From the NCBI GenBank assembly GCA_039819115.1, contig JBCBST010000019.1:1-37480 (forward strand): a stretch of 37,480 nucleotides of DNA, in the 5' to 3' direction. Both the position numbers and the translations under genes were made by a program. This stretch comes from JBCBST01 sp039819115. GTDB taxonomy: Bacteria > Bacteroidota > Rhodothermia > Balneolales > Balneolaceae. The notes beneath the pieces are model-generated. The model was not told where the DNA came from, did not search any database, and worked only from the letters and a program-made list of their open reading frames with translations. Each line of letters begins with the position of its first letter. Position 1 is the first letter of the stretch. Positions 24,316 to 33,810 of this stretch are shown here, piece by piece.

Positions 24316-24326
24316 ATAGATCTATC
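24315..24326. repeat. 12-base perfect palindrome at the end of recR
   Basis: GATAGATCTATC overlaps the last base of the recR stop codon. It has no loop and no T-run, so it is not a standard terminator. The remaining bases to 24477 hold no gene. Confidence 0.45.
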
Positions 24327-24477
24327 ATATGTGTTCCTGAGTGGTATATTCAGATACCTAAACAACTGGTTTATACATCATCGAATGGGATGTATTCCCC
24401 AAAGAAAGTTTGTAAAAGAATTGGTGTTTTTGGGATTTTGTGACGTCCTTTATCGCTCTTAATCAATAAATGAAGAT

Positions 24478-26349
24478 ATGAAATACATTTTTTCCCTGAC
24501 TCTGTTCCTCGCGCTTTCTGTATATGTAGCCGCACAAGACAGCGGTTACTGGCAACAGGAGATAGAATACAAAATGGAAATAGATGTGGATGTGGAAACA
24601 CATCGCTTTACCGGAACACAAACCATAGAGTACACAAACAACTCTCCCGATGAGTTGAACCGCGTATACTACCACCTGTACTTTAATGCGTTCCAGCTGG
24701 GTAGTATGATGGACGTGCGTTCCCGGAGTATTGCAGATCCGGACCGGAGAGTAGGTGATCGTATTTCCAAGCTTAGTCCGGAAGATCAGGGGTACCATAG
24801 AATTAACACCCTCACTCAAGACGGGAAGCCTGTGGAGTATGAGGTAGAGGGCACCATTCTGATTGTACACTTAAATAAACCGATTAAATCCGGTAAGCGA
24901 TCTGTTTTTGAGATGGAGTTCAATAGTCAGGTACCTCTTCAGGTTCGCCGATCCGGAAAAACGAATGCTGAGGGGGTCGAGTTCTCCATGAGTCAATGGT
25001 ATCCCAAGCTTGCCGAATATGATGTAAGAGGCTGGCACCCCAATCCCTATATCGGTAGAGAGTTTCATGGTGTATGGGGTGATTTTGATGTAAAGATCAG
25101 CATAGATAAAACGTATGTGCTTGGTGCAACCGGTATCCTTCAGAACCCAAACGAGATTGGGCATGGGTATGAAAAAGAGGGAGTGACCGTAAAAGAGCCA
25201 AAAGGAGAAAAACTAACCTGGCACTTTAAGGCAGATAATGTGATCGATTTCTTCTGGGGAGCCGATCCTGATTTTGTACACACTACAGCCCAGGTTCCCG
25301 GGGGTCCAAAGCTTCATTTCTTTTACCAGGCCGACCAGGTAAGCATACAGGCCAATAGCGAACGAAATACCCAGTTTAAAGATAACTGGGAACTGTTACC
25401 TGAGTATACCGTTCGAGCTTTTGAATTTGCAAATGAGCATTTTGGAACCTATCCATACCCGCAGTTTTCAGTAATACAGGGGGGAGATGGTGGCATGGAG
25501 TATCCAATGGGTACGCTTATTACCGGCGCTCGTAGTTTAGGAAGCCTGGTTGGGGTTACAGTGCATGAAATGTTTCATAGCTGGTACCAGGGCGTTCTGG
25601 CTACCAACGAATCGCTGTACGGCTGGATGGACGAGGGCTTTACCAGTTTTGGGTCTTCGGAAACCATGGCCCATTTGTTTGGGCGGGAAGGAAATCCCCA
25701 CCTGGGTTCATACAGAGGTTACCGTTTTATTGTGGAATCGGAACTGGAAGAACCTCTTACCACTCATGCCGATCATTTTAACACCAACCGGGCATACAGT
25801 GTGGCATCCTACTCCAAAGGGGCCGTTTTCCTGTACCAGCTTAGCTACATCATCGGTGACGAAGCATTCCGAAGCGGCATGTTGCGCTATCATGACGAAT
25901 GGAAGATGAAACATCCAACGGATCTTGATTTCATCCGAGTCATGGAAAAGGAATCTGGTATGGTACTCGATTGGTATTACGAACACTTTGTAACCACATT
26001 AAATACGATCGATTATGGTATTTCATCGGTGGTAGGTAACGAGGGACAAACAACGGTTGAGATTGAGCGAATTGGACAAATACCTATGCCAATCGACATT
26101 GAAGTTGAATACAATGACGGAACTAAAGAGCTGTTTTATATTCCTCTTCGGATTATGCGTGGTGAAAAGCCGGCTGAGAATGATATAAAACGAACCGTGC
26201 TGGATGATTGGACCTGGGTTACTCCTGCATATTCGTTTTCCATCGATAAACCCGCGGATAGCATTCGACAAATCACCATTGACCCCTCTCTTCGTCTTGC
26301 GGATGTAGAATTAGAAAATAACCGCATGACCAAGCTGACAATGGAATAG
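24478..26349 (+). CDS. Secreted M1 family metallopeptidase
   Basis: 623 residues with a signal peptide ending VAAQD (about residue 20). The zinc site is HEMFH (His363, Glu364, His367) followed after 18 residues by Glu386 in GWMDEGF, the standard HExxH-X18-E arrangement. The substrate-binding GxMEN-type loop reads GGDGGMEYPMG. The N-terminal half is the M1 beta-saddle (VDVETHRFTGTQTIEYTNNS, YYHLYFNAF). The fifth-position Asn of GxMEN is Tyr, a variant common in the secreted Bacteroidota-type M1 peptidases. It likely acts as a periplasmic or surface aminopeptidase. A terminator follows at 26380. Confidence 0.92.
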   Translation: MKYIFSLTLFLALSVYVAAQDSGYWQQEIEYKMEIDVDVETHRFTGTQTIEYTNNSPDELNRVYYHLYFNAFQLGSMMDVRSRSIADPDRRVGDRISKLSPEDQGYHRINTLTQDGKPVEYEVEGTILIVHLNKPIKSGKRSVFEMEFNSQVPLQVRRSGKTNAEGVEFSMSQWYPKLAEYDVRGWHPNPYIGREFHGVWGDFDVKISIDKTYVLGATGILQNPNEIGHGYEKEGVTVKEPKGEKLTWHFKADNVIDFFWGADPDFVHTTAQVPGGPKLHFFYQADQVSIQANSERNTQFKDNWELLPEYTVRAFEFANEHFGTYPYPQFSVIQGGDGGMEYPMGTLITGARSLGSLVGVTVHEMFHSWYQGVLATNESLYGWMDEGFTSFGSSETMAHLFGREGNPHLGSYRGYRFIVESELEEPLTTHADHFNTNRAYSVASYSKGAVFLYQLSYIIGDEAFRSGMLRYHDEWKMKHPTDLDFIRVMEKESGMVLDWYYEHFVTTLNTIDYGISSVVGNEGQTTVEIERIGQIPMPIDIEVEYNDGTKELFYIPLRIMRGEKPAENDIKRTVLDDWTWVTPAYSFSIDKPADSIRQITIDPSLRLADVELENNRMTKLTME

Positions 26350-26379
26350 CGCGAAGAGGACAAACTTTGTTTTTAAAAG

Positions 26380-26405
26380 CATATCGGTACCGGTATGTTT
26401 TTTTT
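26380..26405 (+). terminator. Rho-independent terminator after the M1 peptidase
   Basis: CATATCG (26380-26386) pairs with CGGTATG (26391-26397), with one T-G wobble, around a GTAC loop and is followed by eight T. Confidence 0.8.
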
Positions 26406-26476
26406 GTATACTTAGCCTGATAAAAAACATTGAGGTACGCGTGGTATAATCAGGCGTCGGTAACATAAGGGGATTT

Positions 26477-27235
26477 ATGCTGTTTCTAAGGGTAATCAGT
26501 ACGCTGGAAGAATTAATCTTTCAATTTGCGGTGTGGTTGATCTTACTTCCAAAGACCATTCGAAAAGTACTGTTCCGATGGTCCTGGGCTTATCATTATG
26601 TGAAACAAGAGCTTGAAAAAGAACAGGAAGCTCGGTTTCAGGATCATTTATCCCCGATCCTCTTTTGGGTAATCGTGGCTGTTATTCCGTTCTATGCACT
26701 GGGGTTCGAATTTTTCCAGGACTTTTTCAGCGATACAAAATTCGGGAATTTTAAATCTCTTGGTTTTGAAACCACCTTATTTGGAGTGGCCTGCCTGCTC
26801 ACTGTTCCTCCACTTGTTTTTGCCGTGCGACTACAGCGAAAACAAGGAGAAGAAATCACCTATACAACCATAAGAGACACCTTTTACACACAGATTTATA
26901 TTGCAGCTCCCGCTCAGATTATCAGCGGATTAGGCCAGCTTAAATTTTTCCATGAGCTTATTTGGAATGCAGAGGAGTTTTTAAACACGCCGTCAGGATC
27001 AACAGAAGAGACAAAAACCATTCTTTGGTTTATCTACGCCATTCTGAGTTCTTCATACCTGATCGTTTGGTTTATACAGGAAGTGCAGGTATTCAAATTA
27101 ACGCTTGGTCTTACCACCTGGAAAGCCGTGGGCTCCGTTATTTTAACGTCGGTTAAAGCGTACTCAATACTGTTTGGGATTTTGATTCTTCTGCTCCTCA
27201 TTTCTGAGGTTAGAAATGTGCTTATGGCCAGTTGA
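26477..27235 (+). CDS. Polytopic inner-membrane protein of unknown function
   Basis: 252 residues with about four to five hydrophobic segments: around residues 62-80 (FWVIVAVIPFYAL), 100-118 (LFGVACLLTVPPLVFAV), 130-150, 180-205 and 225-250. AAGGGGA four bases before the ATG is a good ribosome binding site. It lies alone between the M1 peptidase terminator and a convergent gene. The arrangement weakly recalls Yip1-type membrane proteins, but I see no motif that would justify a name. Confidence 0.7.
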   Translation: MLFLRVISTLEELIFQFAVWLILLPKTIRKVLFRWSWAYHYVKQELEKEQEARFQDHLSPILFWVIVAVIPFYALGFEFFQDFFSDTKFGNFKSLGFETTLFGVACLLTVPPLVFAVRLQRKQGEEITYTTIRDTFYTQIYIAAPAQIISGLGQLKFFHELIWNAEEFLNTPSGSTEETKTILWFIYAILSSSYLIVWFIQEVQVFKLTLGLTTWKAVGSVILTSVKAYSILFGILILLLLISEVRNVLMAS

Positions 27236-27247
27236 ACAGCAGAACGA

Positions 27248-27811
27248 TTAAAATAAACTGGTTTGTTCTTTATCGGAGCGTTGGGCTCGCTCAATGACCG
27301 GAATCTCCGGTGCGGTGTAGTTTTCGAGCATTTCAGGCATAAATCGCTTTTCGTAAATACGACGGGCAATGCCATGTAATGCTTTTTCTCCTCTGGGGGT
27401 AATCCGTAAAAGACCGCTTTCATCCTCGTCTAAAAATCCAAAAGAACGCAGATCATTTAACACGAGGTAGGCCAGTTTTTCGGTAATTCCCGCATGTTGT
27501 TCAATATACTCCCGGTGATACAGGTCTTTGCTCACAAACACCATACCTAAAATGGTAAGCTCGGCATCGGTAAGTGGGTAACCTTCTGAACCTTTTGTGA
27601 TCAGAGCGTCCCATACTTTTTGAGAATAGAATAACCCAAACCACCATTTTCCTTCTTTAATGATATCATGCGAAATGGAACAGGCAAAATACTCTCCCGG
27701 CGATGACTTTCTTGGTTCACCTCGCATGCGATACATAGTAACCATCGTAGCCAGATCCAGTTCGTGGATGTTAGATGGGTATCGAAAATGAAAGGTGCTG
27801 CGTGGCTTCAT
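27248..27811 (-). CDS. Conserved hypothetical protein with winged-helix-like C-terminal half
   Basis: 187 residues from the ATG at 27811 (the frame extends to a TTG at 27826). The region 90-155 (PLTDAELTILGMVFVSKD, EYIEQHAGITEKLAYLVLNDL, SGLLRITPRGEKAL) has the helix-helix-wing pattern of a winged helix-turn-helix domain, as in small DNA-binding or regulatory proteins. The N-terminal half is Trp/Phe-rich (KWWFGLFYSQKVW) and unrecognised. It is downstream of the LolC/E-like gene on the same strand with a gap of about 50 bases and probably shares its transcript. No function is assigned. Confidence 0.6.
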   Translation of the reverse strand: MKPRSTFHFRYPSNIHELDLATMVTMYRMRGEPRKSSPGEYFACSISHDIIKEGKWWFGLFYSQKVWDALITKGSEGYPLTDAELTILGMVFVSKDLYHREYIEQHAGITEKLAYLVLNDLRSFGFLDEDESGLLRITPRGEKALHGIARRIYEKRFMPEMLENYTAPEIPVIERAQRSDKEQTSLF

Positions 27812-27859
27812 GGTGGAGTATAGCAAATTTTCCGCACTCTGCAGATGCGGCTTTTAAGA

Positions 27860-29086
27860 CTATTCGTGCCGAACGGCATCGGCAGGCTCAATAGACGCAG
27901 CCCGGTTAGCCGGGTACCAGCTGGCCAGAATACACAACATCATGCTCACGGAAAGAATAAGCACCACATCCCACAATTGTAAGTGAGCAGGATAGGCGTC
28001 GATGATAAACGCGGAAGACATCTTTACCAGCCCGAAGGTATGCTGGAGCCAGGTAATGGTAATACCAATAATACCTCCCGCTCCACATCCAATTAACCCG
28101 ATGTAAAAACCCTGCTGACGAAAAATGGATTTAATAGCACTTGGAGAATGCCCCATAGCCCGAAGAATACCGATATCCCGTTGTTTTTGAATTACAATCA
28201 TAGTGAGCGAGCCCAGGATATTGAGTACGGCAACCAACACGATAATGCTCAACACGACATACGCGCCCCATTTTTCCAGATTCATCACGTCATATAGTGG
28301 TTTCTGTAAATCGTACCAGGTCGAAATGGTATACCGGTCATCAAGTTTAGAATTGAGCACGGCTTTGACCTCTTCTGCCTGTGCTTGGTTAGTTAAGCGA
28401 ATATCGTAGCCTGAAACCTCATTTCTGAGTTTAAAAAGCCGCCGGGCAGCTTCCAGATCTATGAATGCTTGTGGTCCGTTCGAGATTTGCTCCAGGTTGT
28501 AAATTCCCCTCACTTCAAACCGGGTGCTTCTTGGAACGGTAATTTGAGTTAAGGCTCTCCGCATACCGGCTGCGCTTAGCAAAGCAACTTCGTCTTCAAC
28601 GTACAGGTTAAGCAAAGAACTCATACCGCTGTGTACGATCAGTCCGGGTGTACGATCTCGTACATCAACATCAAAAACGCCTCGTATCATACTTCCTTCA
28701 ACTGTTTGGAGCAGAAAAAAGGAACTCATGTCAATCCCTTTTACGGGGATAACCTGGTTGCTTCGATCTTTGAACACCAACAGGGCCTTTCCTTCAACAT
28801 ATGGGGAGAATTCCTCAATTAACGATTCCGAGCGTAAAACCTGGATGAGTGAATCGGAAGGTAAAAAAGTGGAAGAAAGAGACGACTCAATTCTGATATC
28901 CGGATCGGAGGCTTGTAAAAACCCCTTAATCACATCAAAAAAACCATTGAAAACAGAGAGTACAATAATTAAGAGGGCCGTTCCAATACTAACCCCTACA
29001 ATACTTATGGTCGTAAGGGTGGAAATCAACGAAATATGACTGCGCGAAAACAGGTAACGCCGGGCAATGAATTGGGTAGATTGCAT
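27860..29086 (-). CDS. LolC/E-type ABC transporter permease
   Basis: 408 residues from the ATG at 29086, chosen because FIARRYLFSRSHISLIS is how LolC/LolE/FtsX-type permeases begin; the frame is open to 29188, but that would run to within four bases of the divergent glgB start. The topology is one helix (ISIVGVSIGTALLIIVLSVFNGF), a large periplasmic MacB-like domain, then three C-terminal helices including IQKQRDIGILRAMGHSPSAI, the FtsX signature. The family extracts lipoproteins from the inner membrane for delivery to the outer membrane. The partner ATPase (LolD) is not in the window. Confidence 0.88.
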   Translation of the reverse strand: MQSTQFIARRYLFSRSHISLISTLTTISIVGVSIGTALLIIVLSVFNGFFDVIKGFLQASDPDIRIESSLSSTFLPSDSLIQVLRSESLIEEFSPYVEGKALLVFKDRSNQVIPVKGIDMSSFFLLQTVEGSMIRGVFDVDVRDRTPGLIVHSGMSSLLNLYVEDEVALLSAAGMRRALTQITVPRSTRFEVRGIYNLEQISNGPQAFIDLEAARRLFKLRNEVSGYDIRLTNQAQAEEVKAVLNSKLDDRYTISTWYDLQKPLYDVMNLEKWGAYVVLSIIVLVAVLNILGSLTMIVIQKQRDIGILRAMGHSPSAIKSIFRQQGFYIGLIGCGAGGIIGITITWLQHTFGLVKMSSAFIIDAYPAHLQLWDVVLILSVSMMLCILASWYPANRAASIEPADAVRHE

Positions 29087-29154
29087 GCTAAAAAGTAGCG
29101 ATTCATACGGCCTCAATCCATATAACCTCAACGTAAAGATTAATGGATTTTTGT

Positions 29155-29162
29155 TATCTTTG
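29155..29162 (+). promoter_or_regulatory. Bacteroidota-type -7 box for glgB
   Basis: TATCTTTG fully matches TAnnTTTG and would give a leader of about 23 bases before the glgB ATG at 29192. It sits in the short region shared with the divergent LolC/E-like gene. Confidence 0.5.
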
Positions 29163-29191
29163 TTCAAATTTTTAATCGGTGGTGACATACG

Positions 29192-31387
29192 ATGCTTACG
29201 GAATACATTATCTCTGAGATTTCGGATGGTTCACATGGAGACCCTTTTTCGGTACTGGGACTTCATGAAGAGAAAAAGGGTGGTAAATCTGAATGGGTTG
29301 TACGTGTTTTCAGACCGGAAGCTGAACAGGTACGCGTTCTTGTGGGTAAGGCTAAACCGGTAGAATTAAAACGGTTGTCGGAGGAAGGATTATTCGAAGG
29401 TGTAATTCCCAGACGTAAGCACAGGTTTGACTATACCCTGGAGATTAAACCTTTTCATGGAGAGTTATTCCAGGTGAAAGACCCCTATGCTTTTGAGCCT
29501 TTGTTAAGCTCTTTTGATTTACAACTTTGGGGGGAAGGAAATCATTTTGAGGCCTATGACTTTATGGGTGCGCATCCAAAAACCATTGACGGTGTTTTTG
29601 GGACTCATTTTGTAGTCACTGCTCCAAGTGCAAGCCGTGTGAGTGTTATCGGGTCGTTCAACAATTGGGACGGCCGGGTGCATCGAATGCGAAAATATCA
29701 TGACCAGGGTATTTGGGAAGTGTTTATCCCTCATGTCTCGGAAGGCGACCAGTATAAATTCGAAATTAAAACCCCGGTTCAGGACCCTCCTCTTAAAAAG
29801 TCGGATCCCTTTGCTTTTTATGCTCAGAAACGGCCGGATACGGCATCTCTCGTGTATAACACCGAGGGTTATCACTGGAATGACGGGGATTGGATGGAAG
29901 GTCGGGTTGAGCATCACCAGTTAGACAAGCCCCTTAATATTTACGAAGTGCATGCCGGGTCGTGGCGCAGAAAAGGCGAGTTTGGAGAAGTGTTTCTGAC
30001 GTATCGTGAAATGGCAGACGAGTTGATTCCCTATGTAAAGAACCTGGGCTTCACCCATATTGAACTACTACCTCTTGCGGAGCACCCTTACGACCCCTCA
30101 TGGGGCTATCAGATTACGGGTTATTTTGCTCCAACCAGCCGGTTTGGAACCCCGCACGATTTCATGTATTTCGTGGACGAATGCCATAAGGCAGGAATCG
30201 GGGTAATTGTAGACTGGGTGCCGGCTCATTTTGCAAAAGACGATCATGGTCTCCGTAGATTTGATGGTACCGGACTATTTGAGCACGAAGATTCCCGCCA
30301 AGGAGAACACAAAGACTGGGGAACCTGCATCTTTAACTTTGGTCGTACCGAGGTGCAAAATTTCCTCATCTCTAATGCGATGTACTGGCTAGACCGCTTC
30401 CACATCGATGGGTTAAGAGTGGATGCCGTAGCTTCTATGTTATACCTGGATTATTCACGCGAAGAAGGAGAATGGATTCCCAATAAGTATGGTGGTCGGG
30501 AAAATATTGAGGCCATCGAGTTTCTGCGTACGTTTAACAATACAGTACATGCTAAGCATCCGGGAGTACTTACTTTTGCTGAGGAATCTACATCTTGGGG
30601 GGGTGTTTCACGTCCAACGGAGATGGGTGGTTTAGGCTTTGATTATAAGTGGAATATGGGGTGGATGAACGATACCCTGGACTACATGGAAAAAGACCCC
30701 ATTTACAGGAGGTATCACCAGGGGCAGCTTACGTTTTCTTTGATTTATGCGTTTTCCGAGAACTTTACCCTCCCGTTTTCTCATGATGAAGTAGTACACA
30801 TGAAGCGGTCTATGCTATCCAAAATGCCAGGTGATGATTGGCAGAAGTTTGCAAATGCACGCTTAGTTTATACGTATATGTATGCTCACCCGGGAAAAAA
30901 CCTGTTATTTATGGGGTGTGAAATTGGTCAATGGGAAGAATGGAATGAAAGCAAATCGGTAGACTGGCATTTGTTGGAATGGGAAAAGCACAAAGGACTC
31001 CAACAGCTGGTTTCTGACCTGAATCGAATTAACACACATGAAAAAGCGTTGCATGAAGTGGATTTCGACTGGCGTGGTTTTGAATGGGTAAATATCAATG
31101 ATTCCGATAACAGTGTGTTGTCTTTCTTAAGGAAGGCAAAAAACACGGATGACTTTGTTTTAGTGGTACTTAATTTTACACCATCCGTACATCATGGCTA
31201 CAAAATTGGTGTGCCTCATGCTGGTGAGTATCAGACCCTCCTTAATAGCGATTCGGAATATTACGGAGGCAGTAATGCCGGCGATGATGTTATTCATGCA
31301 CAATGGGGAGATCATAACGGTCAACCCGCTCACATCTTTTTAACCATCCCTCCATTAGCGGGAGTTATATTAAAACCTAAGGGATAG
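29192..31387 (+). CDS. glgB: 1,4-alpha-glucan branching enzyme (GH13)
   Basis: Introduces alpha-1,6 branches in glycogen. The 731-residue length matches E. coli GlgB (728), including the N1 module (GDPFSVLGLHEE) and a CBM48 module (VSVIGSFNNWDG). The catalytic barrel starts at IYEVHAGSWRR. The nucleophile is Asp411 in DGLRVDAVASM, the acid/base is Glu464 in FAEESTSWGG, and Asp532 in FSHDEVVH completes the triad, each a near-constant offset from the E. coli residues. malQ follows after seven bases, so the two form an operon. No glgC or full glgA is seen in the window. Confidence 0.97.
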   Translation: MLTEYIISEISDGSHGDPFSVLGLHEEKKGGKSEWVVRVFRPEAEQVRVLVGKAKPVELKRLSEEGLFEGVIPRRKHRFDYTLEIKPFHGELFQVKDPYAFEPLLSSFDLQLWGEGNHFEAYDFMGAHPKTIDGVFGTHFVVTAPSASRVSVIGSFNNWDGRVHRMRKYHDQGIWEVFIPHVSEGDQYKFEIKTPVQDPPLKKSDPFAFYAQKRPDTASLVYNTEGYHWNDGDWMEGRVEHHQLDKPLNIYEVHAGSWRRKGEFGEVFLTYREMADELIPYVKNLGFTHIELLPLAEHPYDPSWGYQITGYFAPTSRFGTPHDFMYFVDECHKAGIGVIVDWVPAHFAKDDHGLRRFDGTGLFEHEDSRQGEHKDWGTCIFNFGRTEVQNFLISNAMYWLDRFHIDGLRVDAVASMLYLDYSREEGEWIPNKYGGRENIEAIEFLRTFNNTVHAKHPGVLTFAEESTSWGGVSRPTEMGGLGFDYKWNMGWMNDTLDYMEKDPIYRRYHQGQLTFSLIYAFSENFTLPFSHDEVVHMKRSMLSKMPGDDWQKFANARLVYTYMYAHPGKNLLFMGCEIGQWEEWNESKSVDWHLLEWEKHKGLQQLVSDLNRINTHEKALHEVDFDWRGFEWVNINDSDNSVLSFLRKAKNTDDFVLVVLNFTPSVHHGYKIGVPHAGEYQTLLNSDSEYYGGSNAGDDVIHAQWGDHNGQPAHIFLTIPPLAGVILKPKG

Positions 31388-31394
31388 AGAATTA

Positions 31395-32894
31395 ATGCGA
31401 TTTCAACGATCTGCGGGTACGTTAGTTCACCCCACGTCATTTCCTGGAACCTATGGTATTGGGGATTTTGGTCACGAAGCCCGCCAGTTTCTGGATGTAT
31501 TACACGAAACCAATCAAACCATTTGGCAGGTACTACCATTAACGCCAACAGGATATGGTTTTTCGCCTTATGCCAGTTATTCAGCTTTTGCAGGCAATGC
31601 TTATCTGATCAGCATAGATCGGCTTGTAGAGCAAGGATTACTAACCAGAGAAGAAGCACAATCAGCTGTGTTGCCCTCTCATGCCACGGTCGATTACGAG
31701 GCTGCGTTTTCAAACAAAGATCGATTATTTCCTCTGGCCGCAGAGCGATTTTACGCTAACAAATCGGAAGAAGAAGAAAAGGCCTTCAAGTCGTTTAAAC
31801 GGACGAATAAGCACTGGTTAGACGATTACGTTTTGTTCATGGCCGTCGGACAATCATACAATATGCAGCCCTGGAACACCTGGCACGAAGACATTGCCCG
31901 TCGTAAACCAGAGGCCTTGAAGGCATGGAAAAAAGATCATAAGGATGAGATCCGCCTTCAATACTGGAAACAGTACGAGTTTTCCAAGCAGTGGAATGCA
32001 TTAAAAAGCTACGCAAACGAGCGGAATATTCGTGTGGTAGGTGATATTCCTATTTTTGTCGATCATAATAGTGCAGATGTTTGGGCAAATCCTCGTTTTT
32101 TTGAAGTAGATGCAAAAGGAAACCGGAAGCTTGTTGCCGGTGTACCCCCCGACTATTTCAGTGAAACAGGGCAGTTGTGGGGTAACCCGTTATATAAATG
32201 GAAAGAGCTGGAAAAAGAAAACTTTTCCTGGTGGGTGAATCGATTCAAACAAATGTTCGAAATGTATGACGCGATTCGGGTCGATCATTTTCGCGGATTT
32301 GATGCCTATTGGGAGGTAAAAGCAACGGAACAAACGGCCGTAAAAGGGCGGTGGGTGAAAGGACCCGGAGCCACATTCTTCGATTCTATTTTAGAACAGT
32401 GTGGAGAACTACCCATTATAGCCGAAGACCTGGGATTTATTACAAAAGGAGTGGAAGAACTTCGGGATCGGTACGATTTCCCGGGCATGAAGATCATTCA
32501 GTTTGCTTTTGATTCTGATGCGCAGAATGTGTTTTTACCTCATAACTACCCGCAGAACAGTGTTACCTATTCGGGTACACACGATAATGACACGGCCAGA
32601 GGATGGTATGATACAGCTCCCGGGGTAGAACAGCACAGAGCTCGTGTGTATGCGCAAAGTGATGGGAATCAAATCCACTGGGATTTTATCCGCATGGGGA
32701 TGTTCTCTGTCGCCGACCAGGCTATTTTTCCCCTTCAGGATTACCTCGGCTTAGATGGAACCCACCGTATGAATACGCCGGGCACCGTTCAAAATAACTG
32801 GCTGTGGCGATACACGCCAGATATGCTGGAGAATCTGGATAAAGGTCGGATTACCGAGTATATCGAATGGTCGAATCGTAAGGTAGAAAAGTAA
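31395..32894 (+). CDS. malQ: 4-alpha-glucanotransferase (amylomaltase, GH77)
   Basis: Transfers alpha-1,4-glucan segments between maltodextrins in the cytosol. The 499-residue, single-module form starts with RSAGTLVHPTSFPGTYGIGD. Catalytic nucleophile Asp297 is in IRVDHFRGFDAYW, acid/base Glu344 in IIAEDLGFIT, and the third acid in YSGTHDNDTARGW. The GDIPIFVDHNSADVWANP segment is also diagnostic. It is coupled to glgB and followed by a terminator at 32904. Confidence 0.97.
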   Translation: MRFQRSAGTLVHPTSFPGTYGIGDFGHEARQFLDVLHETNQTIWQVLPLTPTGYGFSPYASYSAFAGNAYLISIDRLVEQGLLTREEAQSAVLPSHATVDYEAAFSNKDRLFPLAAERFYANKSEEEEKAFKSFKRTNKHWLDDYVLFMAVGQSYNMQPWNTWHEDIARRKPEALKAWKKDHKDEIRLQYWKQYEFSKQWNALKSYANERNIRVVGDIPIFVDHNSADVWANPRFFEVDAKGNRKLVAGVPPDYFSETGQLWGNPLYKWKELEKENFSWWVNRFKQMFEMYDAIRVDHFRGFDAYWEVKATEQTAVKGRWVKGPGATFFDSILEQCGELPIIAEDLGFITKGVEELRDRYDFPGMKIIQFAFDSDAQNVFLPHNYPQNSVTYSGTHDNDTARGWYDTAPGVEQHRARVYAQSDGNQIHWDFIRMGMFSVADQAIFPLQDYLGLDGTHRMNTPGTVQNNWLWRYTPDMLENLDKGRITEYIEWSNRKVEK

Positions 32895-32903
32895 ATGACG
32901 ATG

Positions 32904-32932
32904 AGCCTCATTTCAAAAGAGTGAGGCTTTTT
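32904..32932 (+). terminator. Rho-independent terminator after malQ
   Basis: AGCCTCA (32904-32910) pairs perfectly with TGAGGCT (32922-32928), followed by TTTT. It separates glgB-malQ from the comA-like gene string. Confidence 0.85.
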
Positions 32933-32965
32933 CGTATATTCCAAGCTTAAATTTTATTAGGATAT

Positions 32966-33787
32966 ATGTCTTTTGAGTTGAACAACCTTCCTAAACGAAC
33001 TCAGAAACCACGGTCGGCCGGGATGACGTTGGTCCTGGATAAAGGCCTGAGTGTACGTGAAACGGAGGATTTTTGCGAAGTTGGATCAGCGTTTACTGAT
33101 GTTGTGAAACTGGGCTGGGGTACTTCGGTGGTAACTCCCCGCCTGAAAGACAAGATAGAGGTCTATACCAACGCTGGTATCCCGGTTTACTTTGGTGGAA
33201 CTCTGTTTGAAGCCTACGTTATGAGAAACCAGCTTTCAGATTATGTAGGTCTTCTCCGGCACTATAACATTGAATCTCTGGAAGTTTCGAATGGCACGAT
33301 CTGGATTTCTGATGAAAAAAAGCAGCAGATGATCCGGGAATTGAGCCAGGAATTTACAGTGTATTCTGAAGTGGGTAGCAAAAACCCTAATGAGATTATG
33401 CCCCCCTACAAATGGGTGCGGGTTATTCAACAAGAGCTGGAGGCCGGGTCTAAAAAAGTCATATGCGAAGCACGAGAAAGTGGTACGGTAGGCGTATTCA
33501 GACCGAATGGAGAAATACGGTCGGGGTTGATCGAAGAAATCACCGATCAGATAGATCAGGATGTGCTCATCTTTGAAGCACCCAAAAAAGAACAACAAGT
33601 GTGGTTTACCAAGAAATTTGGAAGCAATGTGAATCTTGGTAACATCCCCCCACAAGAGGTAATTTCACTGGAAACAATACGTCAGGGTTTGCGGGGTGAT
33701 ACCCTTTTAGACTTTTATGCTATTGAAGACAATTCAGAGCTGGATGAAGTCATCGATAAAAACTCTATTTCAAACTCAAAAGACTAA
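32966..33787 (+). CDS. comA: Phosphosulfolactate synthase (ComA family)
   Basis: ComA adds sulfite to phosphoenolpyruvate to give (2R)-phospho-3-sulfolactate, first described in archaeal coenzyme M synthesis. Strong family matches include TLVLDKGLS, VVKLGWGTSVV, VYFGGTLFEAY, YSEVGSKNP, CEARESGTVG, IFEAPKKEQQVWF, FGSNVNLGNI and the near-terminal ISLETIRQGLRGDTL. The 273-residue length is slightly above archaeal ComA because of short N- and C-terminal tails. AGGA precedes the ATG. A TAAATTTT box (32948-32955) is a near match to the -7 consensus. Coenzyme M is not expected here, so the sulfolactate may feed cysteate or sulfonolipid synthesis, which is inference. Heads a tight string of five genes. 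Confidence 0.88.
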   Translation: MSFELNNLPKRTQKPRSAGMTLVLDKGLSVRETEDFCEVGSAFTDVVKLGWGTSVVTPRLKDKIEVYTNAGIPVYFGGTLFEAYVMRNQLSDYVGLLRHYNIESLEVSNGTIWISDEKKQQMIRELSQEFTVYSEVGSKNPNEIMPPYKWVRVIQQELEAGSKKVICEARESGTVGVFRPNGEIRSGLIEEITDQIDQDVLIFEAPKKEQQVWFTKKFGSNVNLGNIPPQEVISLETIRQGLRGDTLLDFYAIEDNSELDEVIDKNSISNSKD

Positions 33788-33810
33788 GGCTTTTAGCCCA
33801 ATAACTATTT

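Noticed and set aside
24463..24870. 135-codon minus-strand open frame antisense to the M1 peptidase start
   Set aside because: It overlaps the signal peptide and beta-saddle of a well-supported gene and has no supporting motif.
29087..29188. N-terminal extension of the LolC/E-like permease
   Set aside because: The extra 34 residues do not resemble the family and would cover the glgB promoter region; the internal ATG gives a typical N-terminus.
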